From: Ctena decussata | Taxonomy: Eukaryota; Mollusca; Bivalvia; Lucinida; Lucinidae | Direction of reading: 5' to 3' | NCBI GenBank assembly: GCA_963989385.1 | Contig: OZ022511.1 | Coordinates: 1,736,001 to 1,800,000, forward strand | Length of the DNA: 64,000 nucleotides | In this document: positions 1 to 10,803 of the stretch, piece after piece | How the letters are laid out: the number at the start of each line of letters is the position of its first letter | How positions within the stretch are numbered: position 1 is the first letter of the stretch | Notes under the pieces: model-generated | The model's input: only the letters and a program-made list of their open reading frames with translations | Told to the model about the DNA's origin: nothing | The model's database searches: none | Program-made: the position numbers and the translations under genes

Positions 1-70
1 TAAATGAGATTAAAACACAGTAACTTAGAAACGTGTACTGAGTTGATTAAAATTAACCTAGTAATAAGCA

Positions 71-236
71 CCAAAAAAGCAGACAACATAATTTGAGTCT
101 GCAAAATTTCAAACATCTTTCAGTCAAACGGCATCATACTGAGAAATCAAAGACTAGATGACAAACAGTGTAGATCGAGATAATGTGGCTCATTATGAGC
201 CACACCATCCAAAACTATGCTGTTTGCAATTTGAAC
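71..236. mobile_element. Palindromic MITE family B, partial
   Basis: AAAAAGCAGACAACATAATT and the central hairpin around TGGCTCATTATGAGCCA, followed by GCTGTTTGCAA. Confidence 0.65.
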
Positions 237-250
237 TACATGTACATGTA

Positions 251-426
251 TTTTTAGCTCGTCTGAATGAAGTTCAGGAAGAGCTATTGTACAACCCCCG
301 GCGTCGGCGTTAGCTTTGGTCGCAGCGGCGTTAGCAAAATGTTAAAGTTTTACGTTAAAGTTTTTTATGTGATGGGCAAAGGCGCTGTCAGGCGAGCTAT
401 CCTGGCCCTGTGACAGGTCTTGTTAT
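251..426 (-). mobile_element. Short rolling-circle-like (Helentron/HINE-like) element
   Basis: It begins TTTTTAGCTCGTCTGAA with a nearby hairpin and ends AGGCGAGCTATCC...GGTCTTGTT. Read on the - strand it has the shared architecture of the other elements here: a 5' ACAAG end, a family-specific GAGCT stem near each end, and an AAAAA 3' end. Contains GGCGTCGGCGTTAGC repeats. Confidence 0.45.
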
Positions 427-757
427 CTTGCCTGTACAAAAGTATAGGAAGAGTGGTATCAAGGTGTCAATAGTTAGGGAAAAGTATCTACAAAAATATT
501 TTCTTCCATATCGGGGAACAGCATGATTGGTCAGGAAAGTTTGGGAGGATTTAAAAAGTCAGGGAAATTGAAACATGATTATTATGGTTGTCTTCAGAAA
601 ACATACACATCAATGCATTAATTCATGCACAAACAAACAGATATGGATAAGATTTTTGTATTGTTTTCAAGAGGAAAATTCCTTTCCTTAATCTGGATAA
701 ATACAGTACTGTCCAACAGCTACTTTTGAAAAATTCAGGTTTATCCGTCTGCTCTAA

Positions 758-901
758 ATGAGCCAGGACACGAAAAACCAACAAAGTTGCATGTGCACCC
801 AGTAAAGACTCGGATCAGCCTGAGCATCGGCTGGTGGGAAGCCCAGTCTGAGTCTTTGCTGGGCGCACATGCCACTTTGTTGTTAGTTTTCTTGGCTCAA
901 A
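758..901. mobile_element. Palindromic MITE family A, internally deleted
   Basis: ATGAGCCAGGACACGAAAAA at the left and its complement ending GGCTCA at the right. Only about 144 bp, against about 235-240 for full copies. Confidence 0.7.
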
Positions 902-990
902 TATTAGATGTATAAGACTGATTTTTACTATCTTTTGAGACTAAAAATTTGTTTGGTAATGCTGATAATGGAAATGCTAATTGTCTTCGA

Positions 991-1064
991 AGCCCTGGTA
1001 GCTGAGTGGTTAAGCACTGGCCAGCTGATCTAGCTGTTCAGGGTTCAATTCTTACTGGAGGCAT
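991..1064 (+). mobile_element. tRNA-like head of a SINE
   Basis: TAGCTGAGTGGTTAAGCACT fits a class II tRNA A-box region and GGGTTCAATTCTT a B-box. Acceptor pairing is poor, so this is a SINE head or pseudogene rather than a tRNA gene. Confidence 0.55.
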
Positions 1065-1176
1065 AAAACTTTTCAATGTAAACAGGGGTCCATTGCAAAG
1101 AGCTTTTCATAATCACCCTTCCATCGACCTGGTATGACTGAAGCAGAGCTTCAGATAAGAAAGGCTAACAGGGATA

Positions 1177-1415
1177 ATGAGCCGCGACACAAGAAAACCA
1201 ACAATGTGGTTGTGCGCCAAGTGCAGACTCAGATTATTCTGGCCATCTGCCAAGACAGATCAGACTCTTCGCTAAGCGCTTAAAGGGTAGCTAAGGGTCT
1301 AAGCTACTTCCGTGCGGACAGCAAAGACTCTGATCAGACTGGGCGGATGCCCAGGCTGATCTTTGTATGCGCTGGGCGCACAACCACATTGTTGGTTTTC
1401 TTGTGCCGCGGCTCA
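1177..1415. mobile_element. Palindromic MITE family A
   Basis: Terminal inverted repeats ATGAGCCGCGACACAAGAAA / complement, enclosing CAGACTCAGAT, a TAGCTACC region and the mirrored CCAGGCTGATC. No coding capacity. Confidence 0.85.
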
Positions 1416-1618
1416 TTTGTCTTATTCTTTAAACGAAAGCATACATTGTGACCCTTCAGTGAGATGGTTCTAATGAGGGGTAACAATGTATGTTTAAATG
1501 AAAAAATAAGGATTATCCTTAAATTATCCCTGTTACCTGTTCTTTTCTGGAGCACTGCTTAAAGATGTAAGTTTGCAAGTTATCCATCTAATCTAAATGT
1601 CTTCATTTTATGTTTCAG

Positions 1619-1695
1619 TACATTTTGTTTTCATTCCTCAACCAACATATGATGGGCCTGAGTTTATCACATATTTTAGAGGACCTCATTTAAAG
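1619..1695 (+). CDS. TMX2: TMX2-like, first visible exon
   Basis: Acceptor TTTCAG ends at 1618 and donor GTGAGT begins at 1696. It enters with two bases of a split codon and leaves in phase 0. It encodes HFVFIPQPTYDGPEFITYFR and a few more residues, the family's PQPxYxGPE segment at the end of the last membrane helix. Confidence 0.85.
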
Positions 1696-4600
1696 GTGAG
1701 TAATGCTGCAGATAGGCCCATAATTTTGTTGGGTACGTTTTTCCCCTCTTTCAGCTCAAAAGGTTTGATTGGCATTATATGCAGAGGTAAGCTACCTTAC
1801 TGCATGCAAGAAATAGGAAGACTCAAATCAGCCTGTACATCTGCACAGTCTTTGATTCTTCCCTTTTACCTTATTTGGACATAATGTTCTATGAATGCCG
1901 GGGTAGCTAAATGTTCAAAAGTGAAGGCTTGTCAGTGTGAGCTGATGCACAGATGAGATTATTTGAGCCGCGACACGACAAAACCAACAATGTGGTTGTG
2001 CGCCCAGCCCAGACTCAGATCAGCCTGGGCATCCGCCCAGCCTGATCAGAGTCTTCCCTGTCCGCATAGAGGTAGCTTAGACCAATAGCTACCTTTTGAG
2101 CACTTGTCCAAGAGTCTGATTGGACTAGGCGGTTGCCCAGGCTGATCTGAGTCTGCGCTGGGCGCACAACCACATTGTTGGTTTTGTCGTGTCGCAGCTC
2201 ATTTACAGTATGCACATGTTGTAAAGTCCTTTTTCACAAAACACATCATATTTACCATATAAATCCTATTAAACATTGCGGGGGCGTTGCATTTTAGGAC
2301 GGGACATTATTTAGAGGCTAAATTGTAGTAAATTAGCCACTGCTAAAATAATCTAAAAAACAGTATTAATGTGAATGGGTTTACTTTCAGGGGAGGTAAC
2401 TCTACTATGTTTTGACTCCCTTCTCAGTAGGGGTAGGGTCAACTGTGAAGGAAAAGAATTTGCTCTTTTAGGAGCAAATTCTTTCCCTTAAGAGTAGACC
2501 CCTTTCAAAGAGCTACCTTATCCAAAGCAGCAATCAGGAATTCATGCATGTTAATATATCATTATTTTTGGATAAGAAGAAGGGGGTGTTTATTAGAGCA
2601 GGGACATTTATTAGGATTAATATGGTATAACAGAATATCATTGGAAACTTTTGAATCCAATAAACCAGGAAATCTGCATCCAGTGTGCTCTGAGCTGAAA
2701 AAAGCGGTATCAAAACACACAGAGGTAACATACCTGTTTCAGTTTCATAACCAGGGACCATGGCTTTGCTAAACAAGCATGACTGGACAAACAAGAAACA
2801 TTTGTTACACAGGACTACAGATAATTATGGGCCTGGTTGATAACTGTGACTGTGAGATAACTTTCATTTATTCCATGGTTAAATATTCAAATATGTTTAA
2901 GCCAATGTATGTTTTAACATATGTGGGTTTAAACAAATTTTATTTCGAAAATTTCTATGTACAACATATTATCAAAGAAAAATATTAGGGGGGTCAAAAT
3001 TACCCTGCGATTCTGGAACATTTCAAACATTTGGTAAAATAAATCATTTCTACTTTCCATTTGATTCATTTTGCAAGTATTATACACATGAAGTTTGAAA
3101 CTATAGCCTTTATCTTGACCAAGTCCAGACTTCAATTCACACTACCCTCAAAATCAAAGTGGTCAGAAGTCCATGAGGAACAAATTCAACAAAATTTTCC
3201 ATTTTGCCAATTCATGATTTTCCGGCAAAATTGCTTGATAATTATCAAAGTTAATCATTTTTAAAGTCAGCAAGCTGTAACAAGTTTAAAACTCATAGCA
3301 ATTTTAGAAATTATGCCCAACCAAACTGACACACTATCACTTCTCTATGGGAATTCAAAACACTTTCATTTTAGGGGTGGTTTGACCTAAAGCCTGGACT
3401 TGGTCAAAACAAAGGCTGTAGGTTCAAACTTCATGTGTACAAAACTTGCAAAATGAATAAAGTGGAAGGTAGAAATGATTTGTTTTACCAAATAATTGAA
3501 ATGTTCCAGAAATCACAGGGTAAAAGTTTGACCCTTTGATATTTTTTTCAAGTATATATTGTGACAGTATCTATAATATATAAAGATACAAGTGGAAGCA
3601 AAATGCTTATATAGTCATGTCATGGCTCATAAATGTTTTTTTATCAACAGAATGAGATAGCTCGTGATAAAAGAGTCACGTGGATGATATGTTTTTACGC
3701 AGCCTGGTCACCTAACTGTGTAACAGTAGCCCCGATGTTTGCAGAAATTTCTAATGAGTGAGTATAAGTACCATTGGATATGATCGCAGGTTGCAAAATA
3801 ACCAATTCAGGGGTCAGCCTAGATGGAGAAGTGGGAGAAATAGTCTTCTCCCTAAGCTAACTTCTCCCTATTTTGAGGTGAAGGAGAAGTTAAATGATCA
3901 AACATATAGAAAATCCAAAATTTGGGATAGAACTTCTCCCTAAAATTCAGAACATGAGGCAAAACTTCTCCCCGTCTGAGAACCCTAGGCTGACCTTGAA
4001 CCATGGGATGAGATTTTTTTTTCACTCATTTCACCCATAAGATTTTAAAATTAGCATTATTGATGGAGTAATTTATGTTTGATACAGTATGTACATGCAG
4101 GGTTGCCAAGGCCAGAAAAAGGAAAACGAAAAATGATTTTTCCAGGTCAGGGAAAAGTCAAGGAATTTGTGATTTGTAATGGTCAGAAAAAATTAAAAGG
4201 AATTGAGAAGTCAGAAAAATTGGTGATTGGGCACGGATATTATGAGAGGACTTGAAAAGTCATGGAATCTAAAGATTAATGGCTATAGCAGTGTTAAGGA
4301 AGTACAATTATGCTGTTCAAGGGAAAACATATATACTTGCAAGAAAGATGATCCCAGACCATTTCAGTAACCAGTGCATAGTTAACTCTTTCTGCGTCAA
4401 GTTTATATAGAAATGCACTTTCCAGCACCAAATTTATTTTACAAGATTGGGAGTTTCTGGTCAAGAAAACCCATGAAAGTCTCTGAATTTCATAAAAAAG
4501 CCAAATTTTGTTGTTGTTTTTTTTTGCGAAAAAAATCTTTGTTTGCCATAATCTGGTTGTAGACTTTTAATTATTTCCCATAGTAGTGGTAATGTAGTAA

Positions 4601-7600
4601 AATGGAGCTATTTAACGGGACTGTGCCGTTAATGCAACTATGGCTCTTTGCCTAGCGGTCGCATCTGGGCGACAATGTCGCCGAAAGGGTTCAAGTTAAT
4701 GATACATGATTACATCTCTGTCTTCTTTTGCAAAGAGGGACAACTTTTGTAACTTTCTGTGTTCAATCTTGGATGAAAAAGCCCTTACATAAAGGGTGTT
4801 GTTCATAAAGGAAAGAATTTGCTTCTAGGGGAGCAAATTCTTTCCTTTAAAAGTTGACACTCATGGAAAAGGGAGGCAAAATGAAATTACAAAGTTGTTT
4901 CCCCTGAAAGTGTTTCAGTGCTTACAATTTCCTTAAAAAATACATGAATGACAGATTATTGAATTATTTGAGAATGGCTCATAGGTTTGAGGAAATCACA
5001 CTTTTCCCTTGTATGATTTTCAGGTAGCATCTCACTTATAATTAGAGAGGAGCAGGGCATACATTGTATGCCATGCTCCTCTGGAATTATAAGTGAGATG
5101 AAGCCAGAGATCTGTTACCATAGCAACTGTTGTTCATAGTACCTTGTCAGAATGAGGTCTTGATGATGTCACTTTGACATCAGTATGTACTCTTAGTTGC
5201 TAAGGTAACAGATATATGATGTCATTATGCCACGCTCTGCCAATTTTTCAATGACATTACAAACTGAAATTTGCCATCTATCCTATTGTTTGTTTATAAT
5301 AAAACAGGTATACCAGTAATTTAAATACATCAATCCTTTGGCATCACTGTCAGTTGACAACGTCATGACATAAAAAATTAAATGACCACTGACCAAGCAT
5401 TACTGACCTGTAATGGCATAATGCTTGCTGTTGAAATAAAATAATCTTTTCAGGTGATGAAATCCTGTTATAACAGTATCATGATAAACAGAATCTTATA
5501 CTCATAGCCATTTTATATGAAAATACAGTGGACCCTCTTTACAACGACAGCATTTGTTCCCAAATATTTTGACGGTAAACAGAATTTGCTGTTATAAAGA
5601 ATGCATATTTTGAACAAAAAGGCCATTCTATGCATATCAAAATGAGGTTATGAAAAATTTTGCTGTTGTAATGAGTGTAGTTATTGAGGGGGTTGACTGT
5701 AATGAAATTGAAGGTGCATTTCCTATATTTGTTATTAAATGACCACAATTTTCAGATCCTCAATGTCAATGCATGTATTTACATCTATTTCTTTTATTTC
5801 AGATATCATTTAGACAATTTAAAGTTTGGTAAATTAGATGTTAGTCGATATGCAGCTGTTGCAGAGGAGTAAGTATAGTTGAGCCGACACAACAAAACCA
5901 GCAAAGTGGCATGTGCACCCAGCTAAGATGCAGGTTAGCCTGGGCATCCACCTAGTCTGATCAGGGTCTTCACTGTCTGCATGGAGCTAACTTAGATCCT
6001 TAGTTACCTTTTAAGCACACAGCAAAGACACTGATCAGACTGGGCAGATGTCCAGGCTGATCTGTGTCTTAGCTGGGTGCACAAATCTCTTTTTTGGTTC
6101 TGTTGCATTGGGACTCATTTAGTTCTTTGAAAACAGACTTGTTTTGACAGATGTATATCATTGTGCTGTCTGTTATCTTCTAAAACTTCTATTAAGGTTG
6201 CTGGAGGACCTTAATGCAACAGTTCTTTAGGTTGGCAGGTTAACGTTGCAACTTTAGGAAAAATAACACTGCTGAGAATCCAATGTGGGAGACATCTGTT
6301 TTTCTCAAAAGTATTTCTAGTGAAGTATACTTGCTTGAAACCACAGACTCTGACTGAACAGCAAAGCATCACAGCTCAGTCAGAGCCATCGATGTGCTCA
6401 TGTACAATGTGGGCCTGTACGTGTTTATGTGTATATTATGCTAAACTCTGATCTGATAATGCAGATACATGTATCCAGCCTAATGTTGTTTAAACAAAAT
6501 TGCAAAATTTCATCCAATTTTGTGCTGGTGTTCAGTTTGACCATAGTCCTCTAAGGATACACCTGGCCCCGAGGTTATAAAACATTATTTGTGCTCAACC
6601 CAGCTGAAAAATATGAAAATGCCAACTGTTCAGTCTGACCATAGTCCTCTAAGGATACACCTGGCCCCGAGGTTATAAAACATTCTTTGTGCTCAACCCA
6701 GCTGATAAATATGAAAATGCCAACTAATGGTGGCATTTTCATATTGATAAGCAGAAAAAAATTTCATACTCAGCTAAACTGAGCAAGAAAGCAACTGTAC
6801 TCAGTGTCAATAATTTGCTATTATCATGCTTTTATTTACAGGTATAGAATAAACACATCATCATTTTCAAAACAGCTTCCAACGCTAGTATTATTTCAAG
6901 ATGGTAAAGAGAAGATTAGGCGGCCGGCGATGAGCGCTAAAGGAACTGTTGTGAAATATGCTTTTACAAAGGTAACCAGGTTTTGCAGAGATATAAGCTC
7001 CCTAAGGACCAAAAGTATGGTACTGAATAATTTCAGAGCTCCACTGCAAGGTGGACTTTGATCATAAACTTTAGATTATATCCAATAGAATAGAATAGAA
7101 TAAATTTATTTGCCAGTAATGAGCCTAGGGTAGCATATTAATATCAATATATATAAGCTTGCGTTTGGATACATGTGAAAACAAACTATGAAAAATGGAA
7201 GAAAATTGTATGTTACTGCTCCATTAGAACTTGGAACAGTTTTTAATGAGGGGCCACAAGGCTCAATTTGTGTTTTGTGGAGAGATCAGGACCTAGTTTG
7301 GCAGTGGGGTTGGCAGGGGATATACATTAGCCATACTCAATTGCTGTAGAAAGTGTAATATAGTGTGACCGTTAAATTGTTTTCAGATTTTAAATATTAT
7401 TGGGAGATAGGAGAGATCTTTTGTACCTTTTTATACGCCCGTTTTGAAAAAACGGACGTATTATGTCATGGCGCTGTCCGTCCGTCCGTCCGTCCGTCCG
7501 TCCGTCCGTCCATCCGTCTGTCCGTCCGTCCGTCCGTAAACATTCTTGTGCACGCCATAACTCAGTAACCGTTTGGGATATCTTCATGAAATTTTGTAGG

Positions 7601-9651
7601 CATATGTATGAGGTAGGGGGAACGTGTCGCGTACAAGAATGGTTGCTCTCCCTTCTTTGGTTTCAAAGTTATGCCCCTTTGATTGTTTTTTACCCTACAG
7701 GTCTTGTGCGCGCCAGAACTAGATAACTGTTTGGGATATCTTCATGAAACTTCATAGCAATGTGTATGAAGTCCCAACAATGTGTCGCGTACAACAATGG
7801 TTGCTCTCCCGTTCTTCGTTACTGAGTTACATCCCTTTTATTAGTTCTTTTCGGCTGTTTTTGTGTATACTTATGTTGTGCATACATTTACTCAGTAACT
7901 GTTTGGAATATCATGATGAAACTTTATAGCAATGTGCATGATCACAAGATAATATGTCACATATTAGAATGGTTACTCCCTGTTTCTTAATTTTGGAGTA
8001 AACTCCCTTTCCTCCATCCATAAATATTCTTGTGTGCGCCATAACTCAGTAACCATTTGGGATATCTTCATGAAATTTTGTAGGCATATGTAGTAGGTAG
8101 GGGGAATGTATCGCATACAAGAATGGTTGCTCCCCCTTCCTTAGTTTCCAAGTTATGCCCCTTTGATTGTTTTTTTTTTCCCTGCAGGTCTTGTGCGCGC
8201 CGTAACTAGATAACTGTTTGGGATATCTTCATGAAACTTCATAGAAATGTGTATAAAGTCCCAACGATGTATCGCGTTCAACAATGGTTGCTCTCTTTTT
8301 CTTCATTACTGAGTTACATCCCTTTTATTAGTTCTTTTCGGCTATTTTTGAGTATACTTATGTTGTGCATACATTAACTCAGTAACTGTTTGGAATATCA
8401 TGATGAAACTTTATAGCAATGTGCATGATCACAAGATGATGTGTCACATATTAGAATGGTTGCTCCCCCTTTCTTAATTTTGGAGTAACCTCCCTTTGAA
8501 TAGTATTTTTAGGATTTTCTATTAACTCCATATCTCCTTAACCTTTTGAAGTATTAGAATGAAACTTTGTAGGAATGTGTGTAATAATGGGGCAATGAAT
8601 CCTGAGCAAGAACCATGACTTGCTTACTGGATTATCTGCCCATGCATAAATTTCCTGTTTACTCTGTAACTCCTAAACCGTTTAGAATATTTTAACACAA
8701 CTTTATCGAGATGTGTGTATTGTCAAGGGAATGTATTAGAACCAAGAATGGTATATCTAGTATATTTAGTATATGAATTATCTCCCTTGTTTGACTTTGG
8801 CATTACTCAACTAAGGAGCCACTTCACCTTGGAAGCTGATTTTTGGTATACTAATAGTATTTGATGTGTTAAATATTTAAATAATGTTGCCGTCATTAAT
8901 TAAAGTGTGGTTTCCCCTGTTTGTCTGCCTGTCTGTCCTTTTGTAAACAATCTTGTTCATTCTATAATTCCTTTATGACATTAAAACGGGCGTATTATGC
9001 GCCGCTTGCGAAGCCCTTGTTTGTTATTTGAATAAGTGTTTTTTTGACCCTTTCAAGAATATTTCACTTATGACAATCAAATCCTTAAGAACAGCTTGAA
9101 CAAGACAAAAGCTTCTCGGGGGAAAAAATCTCATTTTTCATTAACAGACCTTGGCTTTCTCACTTGTGCGCAGCCAGCGCTTGAGCCTAAAGGGGTGAGA
9201 ACCCTTATGTTTAAGAGACAGCACCCTTAACAACTAGGCCATGAAGGCTCATTTGTTGTACTTACCATAAATATTTAAAAAATTTGGGACGCCTATAATA
9301 GTTACCATAACTGGCCTAAAATGGAAGAGTTTGGTTGTAAAATTCAGTAATGCAGAATAGCAAACAGTATAGACCCAGATCAGGCTGCTTAGTAGCAGTC
9401 TGATCTGGGTCTACACTGTTTGCTCAGACCTATCTGATCCAATACTTAGAATTTTGACAGTAAGTATCATTCAGAGATTGTAAAAGCAATCACAAATTAA
9501 ATGTGTTTGAACTGAAACTAACATGACGAAAATTTGTCTATTTCAGCAAAGTATTATAGCCGATTTTGAACTCAATGAGGTATACAACCAGTGTAAAAAG
9601 AGTTTACCTAAACAGCAGAAAGACAAACAAGAAGAGAAGAAGGAGAACTGA
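1619..9651 (+). CDS. TMX2: TMX2-like thioredoxin-related transmembrane protein, 3' part (5 exons)
   Basis: Spliced model of five coding exons: 1619-1695, 3651-3757, 5803-5868, 6842-6971 and 9547-9651. All introns are GT-AG and phases match throughout. The 160 visible residues are the C-terminal half. They hold the PQPTYDGPEFI segment, an atypical thioredoxin-fold active site AAWSPNC with a single cysteine, the strand FGKLDVSRY, the cis-proline segment SKQLPTLVLFQDGKEKIRRP, and a C-terminal KKEN. TMX2 is an ER-membrane member of the protein disulfide isomerase family whose active site is SNDC rather than CXXC, and the vertebrate protein ends in a dilysine ER-retrieval signal. KKEN fits KKXX. 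About 130 N-terminal residues, including the transmembrane segments expected from the family, are not in the window and should lie to the left. Family assignment is by recognised motif order; I ran no search. Confidence 0.88.
1963..2203. mobile_element. Palindromic MITE family A
   Basis: TGAGCCGCGACACGACAAAA with mirrored right end GGTTTTGTCGTGTCGCAGCT. Full length. Confidence 0.85.
2372..2540. mobile_element. MITE family C (GAATTTGCTCC palindrome)
   Basis: A CAGGGGAGGTAACTCT box precedes the near-perfect palindrome AAAGAATTTGCTC...GAGCAAATTCTTT. Confidence 0.7.
2977..3552. mobile_element. Large inverted-repeat element in TMX2 intron
   Basis: Arms about 2977-3150 and 3370-3552 pair over about 175 bp: ACCAAGTCCAGACTT versus CTGGACTTGGTC, ACATGAAGTTTGAAAC versus TTCAAACTTCATGTG, and GGGGTCAAAATTACCCTG versus CAGGGTAAAAGTTTGACCC. 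No ORF. Confidence 0.8.
3651..3757 (+). CDS. TMX2: TMX2-like, exon with thioredoxin active site
   Basis: Preceded by TTATCAACAG and followed by GTGAGTAT. It encodes NEIARDKRVTWMICFYAAWS then PNCVTVAPMFAEISN. The W-S-P-N-C active site has one cysteine, so a classical CXXC dithiol exchange is not expected. It leaves with GA of a split Glu codon. Confidence 0.88.
4780..4925. mobile_element. MITE family C
   Basis: GGAAAGAATTTGCTTCTAGG palindrome followed by GGGAGGCAAAATGAAA and TTGTTTCCCCTGAAAG. Confidence 0.7.
4975..5300. repeat. Dispersed repeat with ATAATTAGAGAGGAGC palindrome
   Basis: CATCTCACTTATAATTAGAG palindrome followed by CCATAGCAACTGTTG and a mirrored TTGCTAAGGTAACAG. A second copy is at 40285-40660. 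Confidence 0.7.
5526..5699. mobile_element. Tigger/pogo-like MITE with TA target duplication
   Basis: TA-CAGTGGACCCTCTTTACAA at the left and GAGGGGGTTGACTG-TA at the right. Inverted ends and the TA duplication fit the Tc1-mariner/pogo superfamily. 174 bp, about 100 bp before a TMX2 exon. Confidence 0.75.
5803..5868 (+). CDS. TMX2: TMX2-like, 66-nt exon
   Basis: Acceptor TTTATTTCAG and donor GTAAGT. It encodes YHLDNLKFGKLDVSRYAAVA then EE, the thioredoxin-fold segment after the active site. A palindromic MITE starts only 12 bp past the exon, directly behind the splice donor. Confidence 0.87.
5880..6118. mobile_element. Palindromic MITE family A, next to TMX2 splice donor
   Basis: Degenerate ends (TGAGCCGACACAACAAAACC). 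It begins 12 bp after the exon end at 5868. Confidence 0.8.
6531..6727. repeat. 98-bp tandem duplication
   Basis: CCATAGTCCTCTAAGGATAC recurs at 6541 and 6639 with almost identical following sequence, in a TMX2 intron. Confidence 0.88.
6842..6971 (+). CDS. TMX2: TMX2-like, exon with cis-proline loop
   Basis: Acceptor TTTACAG and donor GTAACC. It encodes YRINTSSFSKQLPTLVLFQD then GKEKIRRPAMSAKGTVVKYA and FTK. The QLPT cis-Pro motif and the LFQxGKExxRRP run are strongly TMX2-like. Confidence 0.88.
7428..9022 (-). mobile_element. Rolling-circle-like element with CCGT microsatellite and internal tandem repeats
   Basis: Ends TTTTTATACGCCCG plus hairpin on the left and ACGGGCGTATTATG...CCCTTGTTT on the right. 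A (CCGT)n tract sits at 7482-7538. Inside are two units of about 481 bp (CGCCATAACTCAGTAACC at about 7552 and 8038), each with internal sub-repeats. It lies in the last TMX2 intron. No transposase seen, so non-autonomous. Confidence 0.6.
9183..9250 (-). mobile_element. Degenerate tRNA-like sequence
   Basis: On the - strand: GAGCCTTCATGGCCTAGTTG TTAAGG and GGGTTCTCACCCC, ending TTAGGCTC; outer ends complementary. Confidence 0.4.
9360..9423. repeat. Short hairpin GCAAACAGT...ACTGTTTGC
   Basis: A stand-alone 64-bp stem-loop (CAAACAGTATAGACCCAGAT / complement, loop CTTAGTAG) without the outer parts of family B. Confidence 0.75.
9547..9651 (+). CDS. TMX2: TMX2-like, terminal coding exon
   Basis: Acceptor TATTTCAG at 9546. 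It encodes QSIIADFELNEVYNQCKKSL followed by a Lys/Glu-rich tail ending EEKKEN and TGA at 9649-9651. KKEN is a KKXX dilysine retrieval signal. A MITE begins about 70 bp downstream, so it may form part of the 3' UTR. I saw no clear AATAAA between them. Confidence 0.85.
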   Translation, partial: QSIIADFELNEVYNQCKKSLPKQQKDKQEEKKEN

Positions 9652-9719
9652 AATTTGTGCCATACAATAGCCACTTCGAAAAACAAAAAGTTTCCAGAGA
9701 AAAAATGCTTTCAATAGAC

Positions 9720-9964
9720 ATATGAGCCGCGACACAAGAAAACTGACAAAGTGGCAGGTGTGCCCAGCGAAGACTCAGATCAGCCTGGGCATCTGCCCAG
9801 TCTGATCAGAATCTTTGCTGCTTGCATGGAGGTAGCTTAGGCCCTTAGCTACCCTTTAAGCATTTAGAGAGGAGTCTGATCAGACTGAGCAAATGCCAAG
9901 GCTGATCTGAGTCTGCACTGGGTGCCTAACCACTTCGTTGGTTTTCTCGTGTCACGGCTCATAT
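9720..9964. mobile_element. Palindromic MITE family A downstream of TMX2 stop
   Basis: ATATGAGCCGCGACAC at left, GTGTCACGGCTCATAT at right, so the palindrome extends into the flanking ATAT. It may be part of the TMX2 3' UTR. Confidence 0.85.
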
Positions 9965-10803
9965 AGTTCGCAATAATAGAGATTGTTCGGCTGATTTTCA
10001 TGATGTATGGGGTCACCGGGTGAAAGGGACCTTAAGGTCAATGGGTACACTTTAAGGGAAGCAACTCTTCCGTTTTCTCTTAAGCCTCCCGTAAAAATAG
10101 GGTCAATTCTAGAAGGAAAGAATTGTCTCCTATATTTTTTCCTGTTCGTTGCACCTGCATTCGCTGGGGTGATATAGGGGTGCAATTTTCCGTCTGTTCG
10201 TCCTTCCGTCCATCCATCCGTCTGTCAATTTCGTCCGTCCGTCAACAATTCACAGTAGGTATCTTGTGAGCGCGACTCCTCCTACACTTTTTGGCCAATC
10301 ATTTTGAAACTTCACAGATGTTTTTGCCATGGTCTGAAGATGTGCATATTATTTGCATATAATTCCCAGATGAATTTTTGCTACTTTTTCCACATGTTGA
10401 ACTCAGTCAATTTTTTTTAGACAATATGCCTGCCATAGTGGGTGTTTTTTAGACAATATGCCTGCCATAGTGGGTGTCTCGTGAGCGCAACTCCTCCTAC
10501 ACTTTTTGGTCAATCATTTTGAAACTTCACAGATGTTTTGGACATGGTCTGTAGATGTGCATATTATTTGCACATAATTCCCAGATTAATTTTTACCACT
10601 TTTTTCACATGTTTAACATAGTCAATTTTTTACATAATACCTTGCGTAGTGGGTGTCTTGTGAGCACAACTCCTCCTACCTTTTTAGGCCAATCATTTTG
10701 AAACTTTACAGATGTTTTGGCTATGGTCTGTAGATGTGCATATTGTTTGCACATAATTCCCAGATTAATTTTTGCCACTTTTTTCACATGTTTAACTTAG
10801 TAA

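Noticed and set aside
7365..7726. Overlapping ORFs rich in Arg-Pro-Ser-Val or Thr-Asp-Gly
   Set aside because: They are translations of the CCGT microsatellite in both directions.
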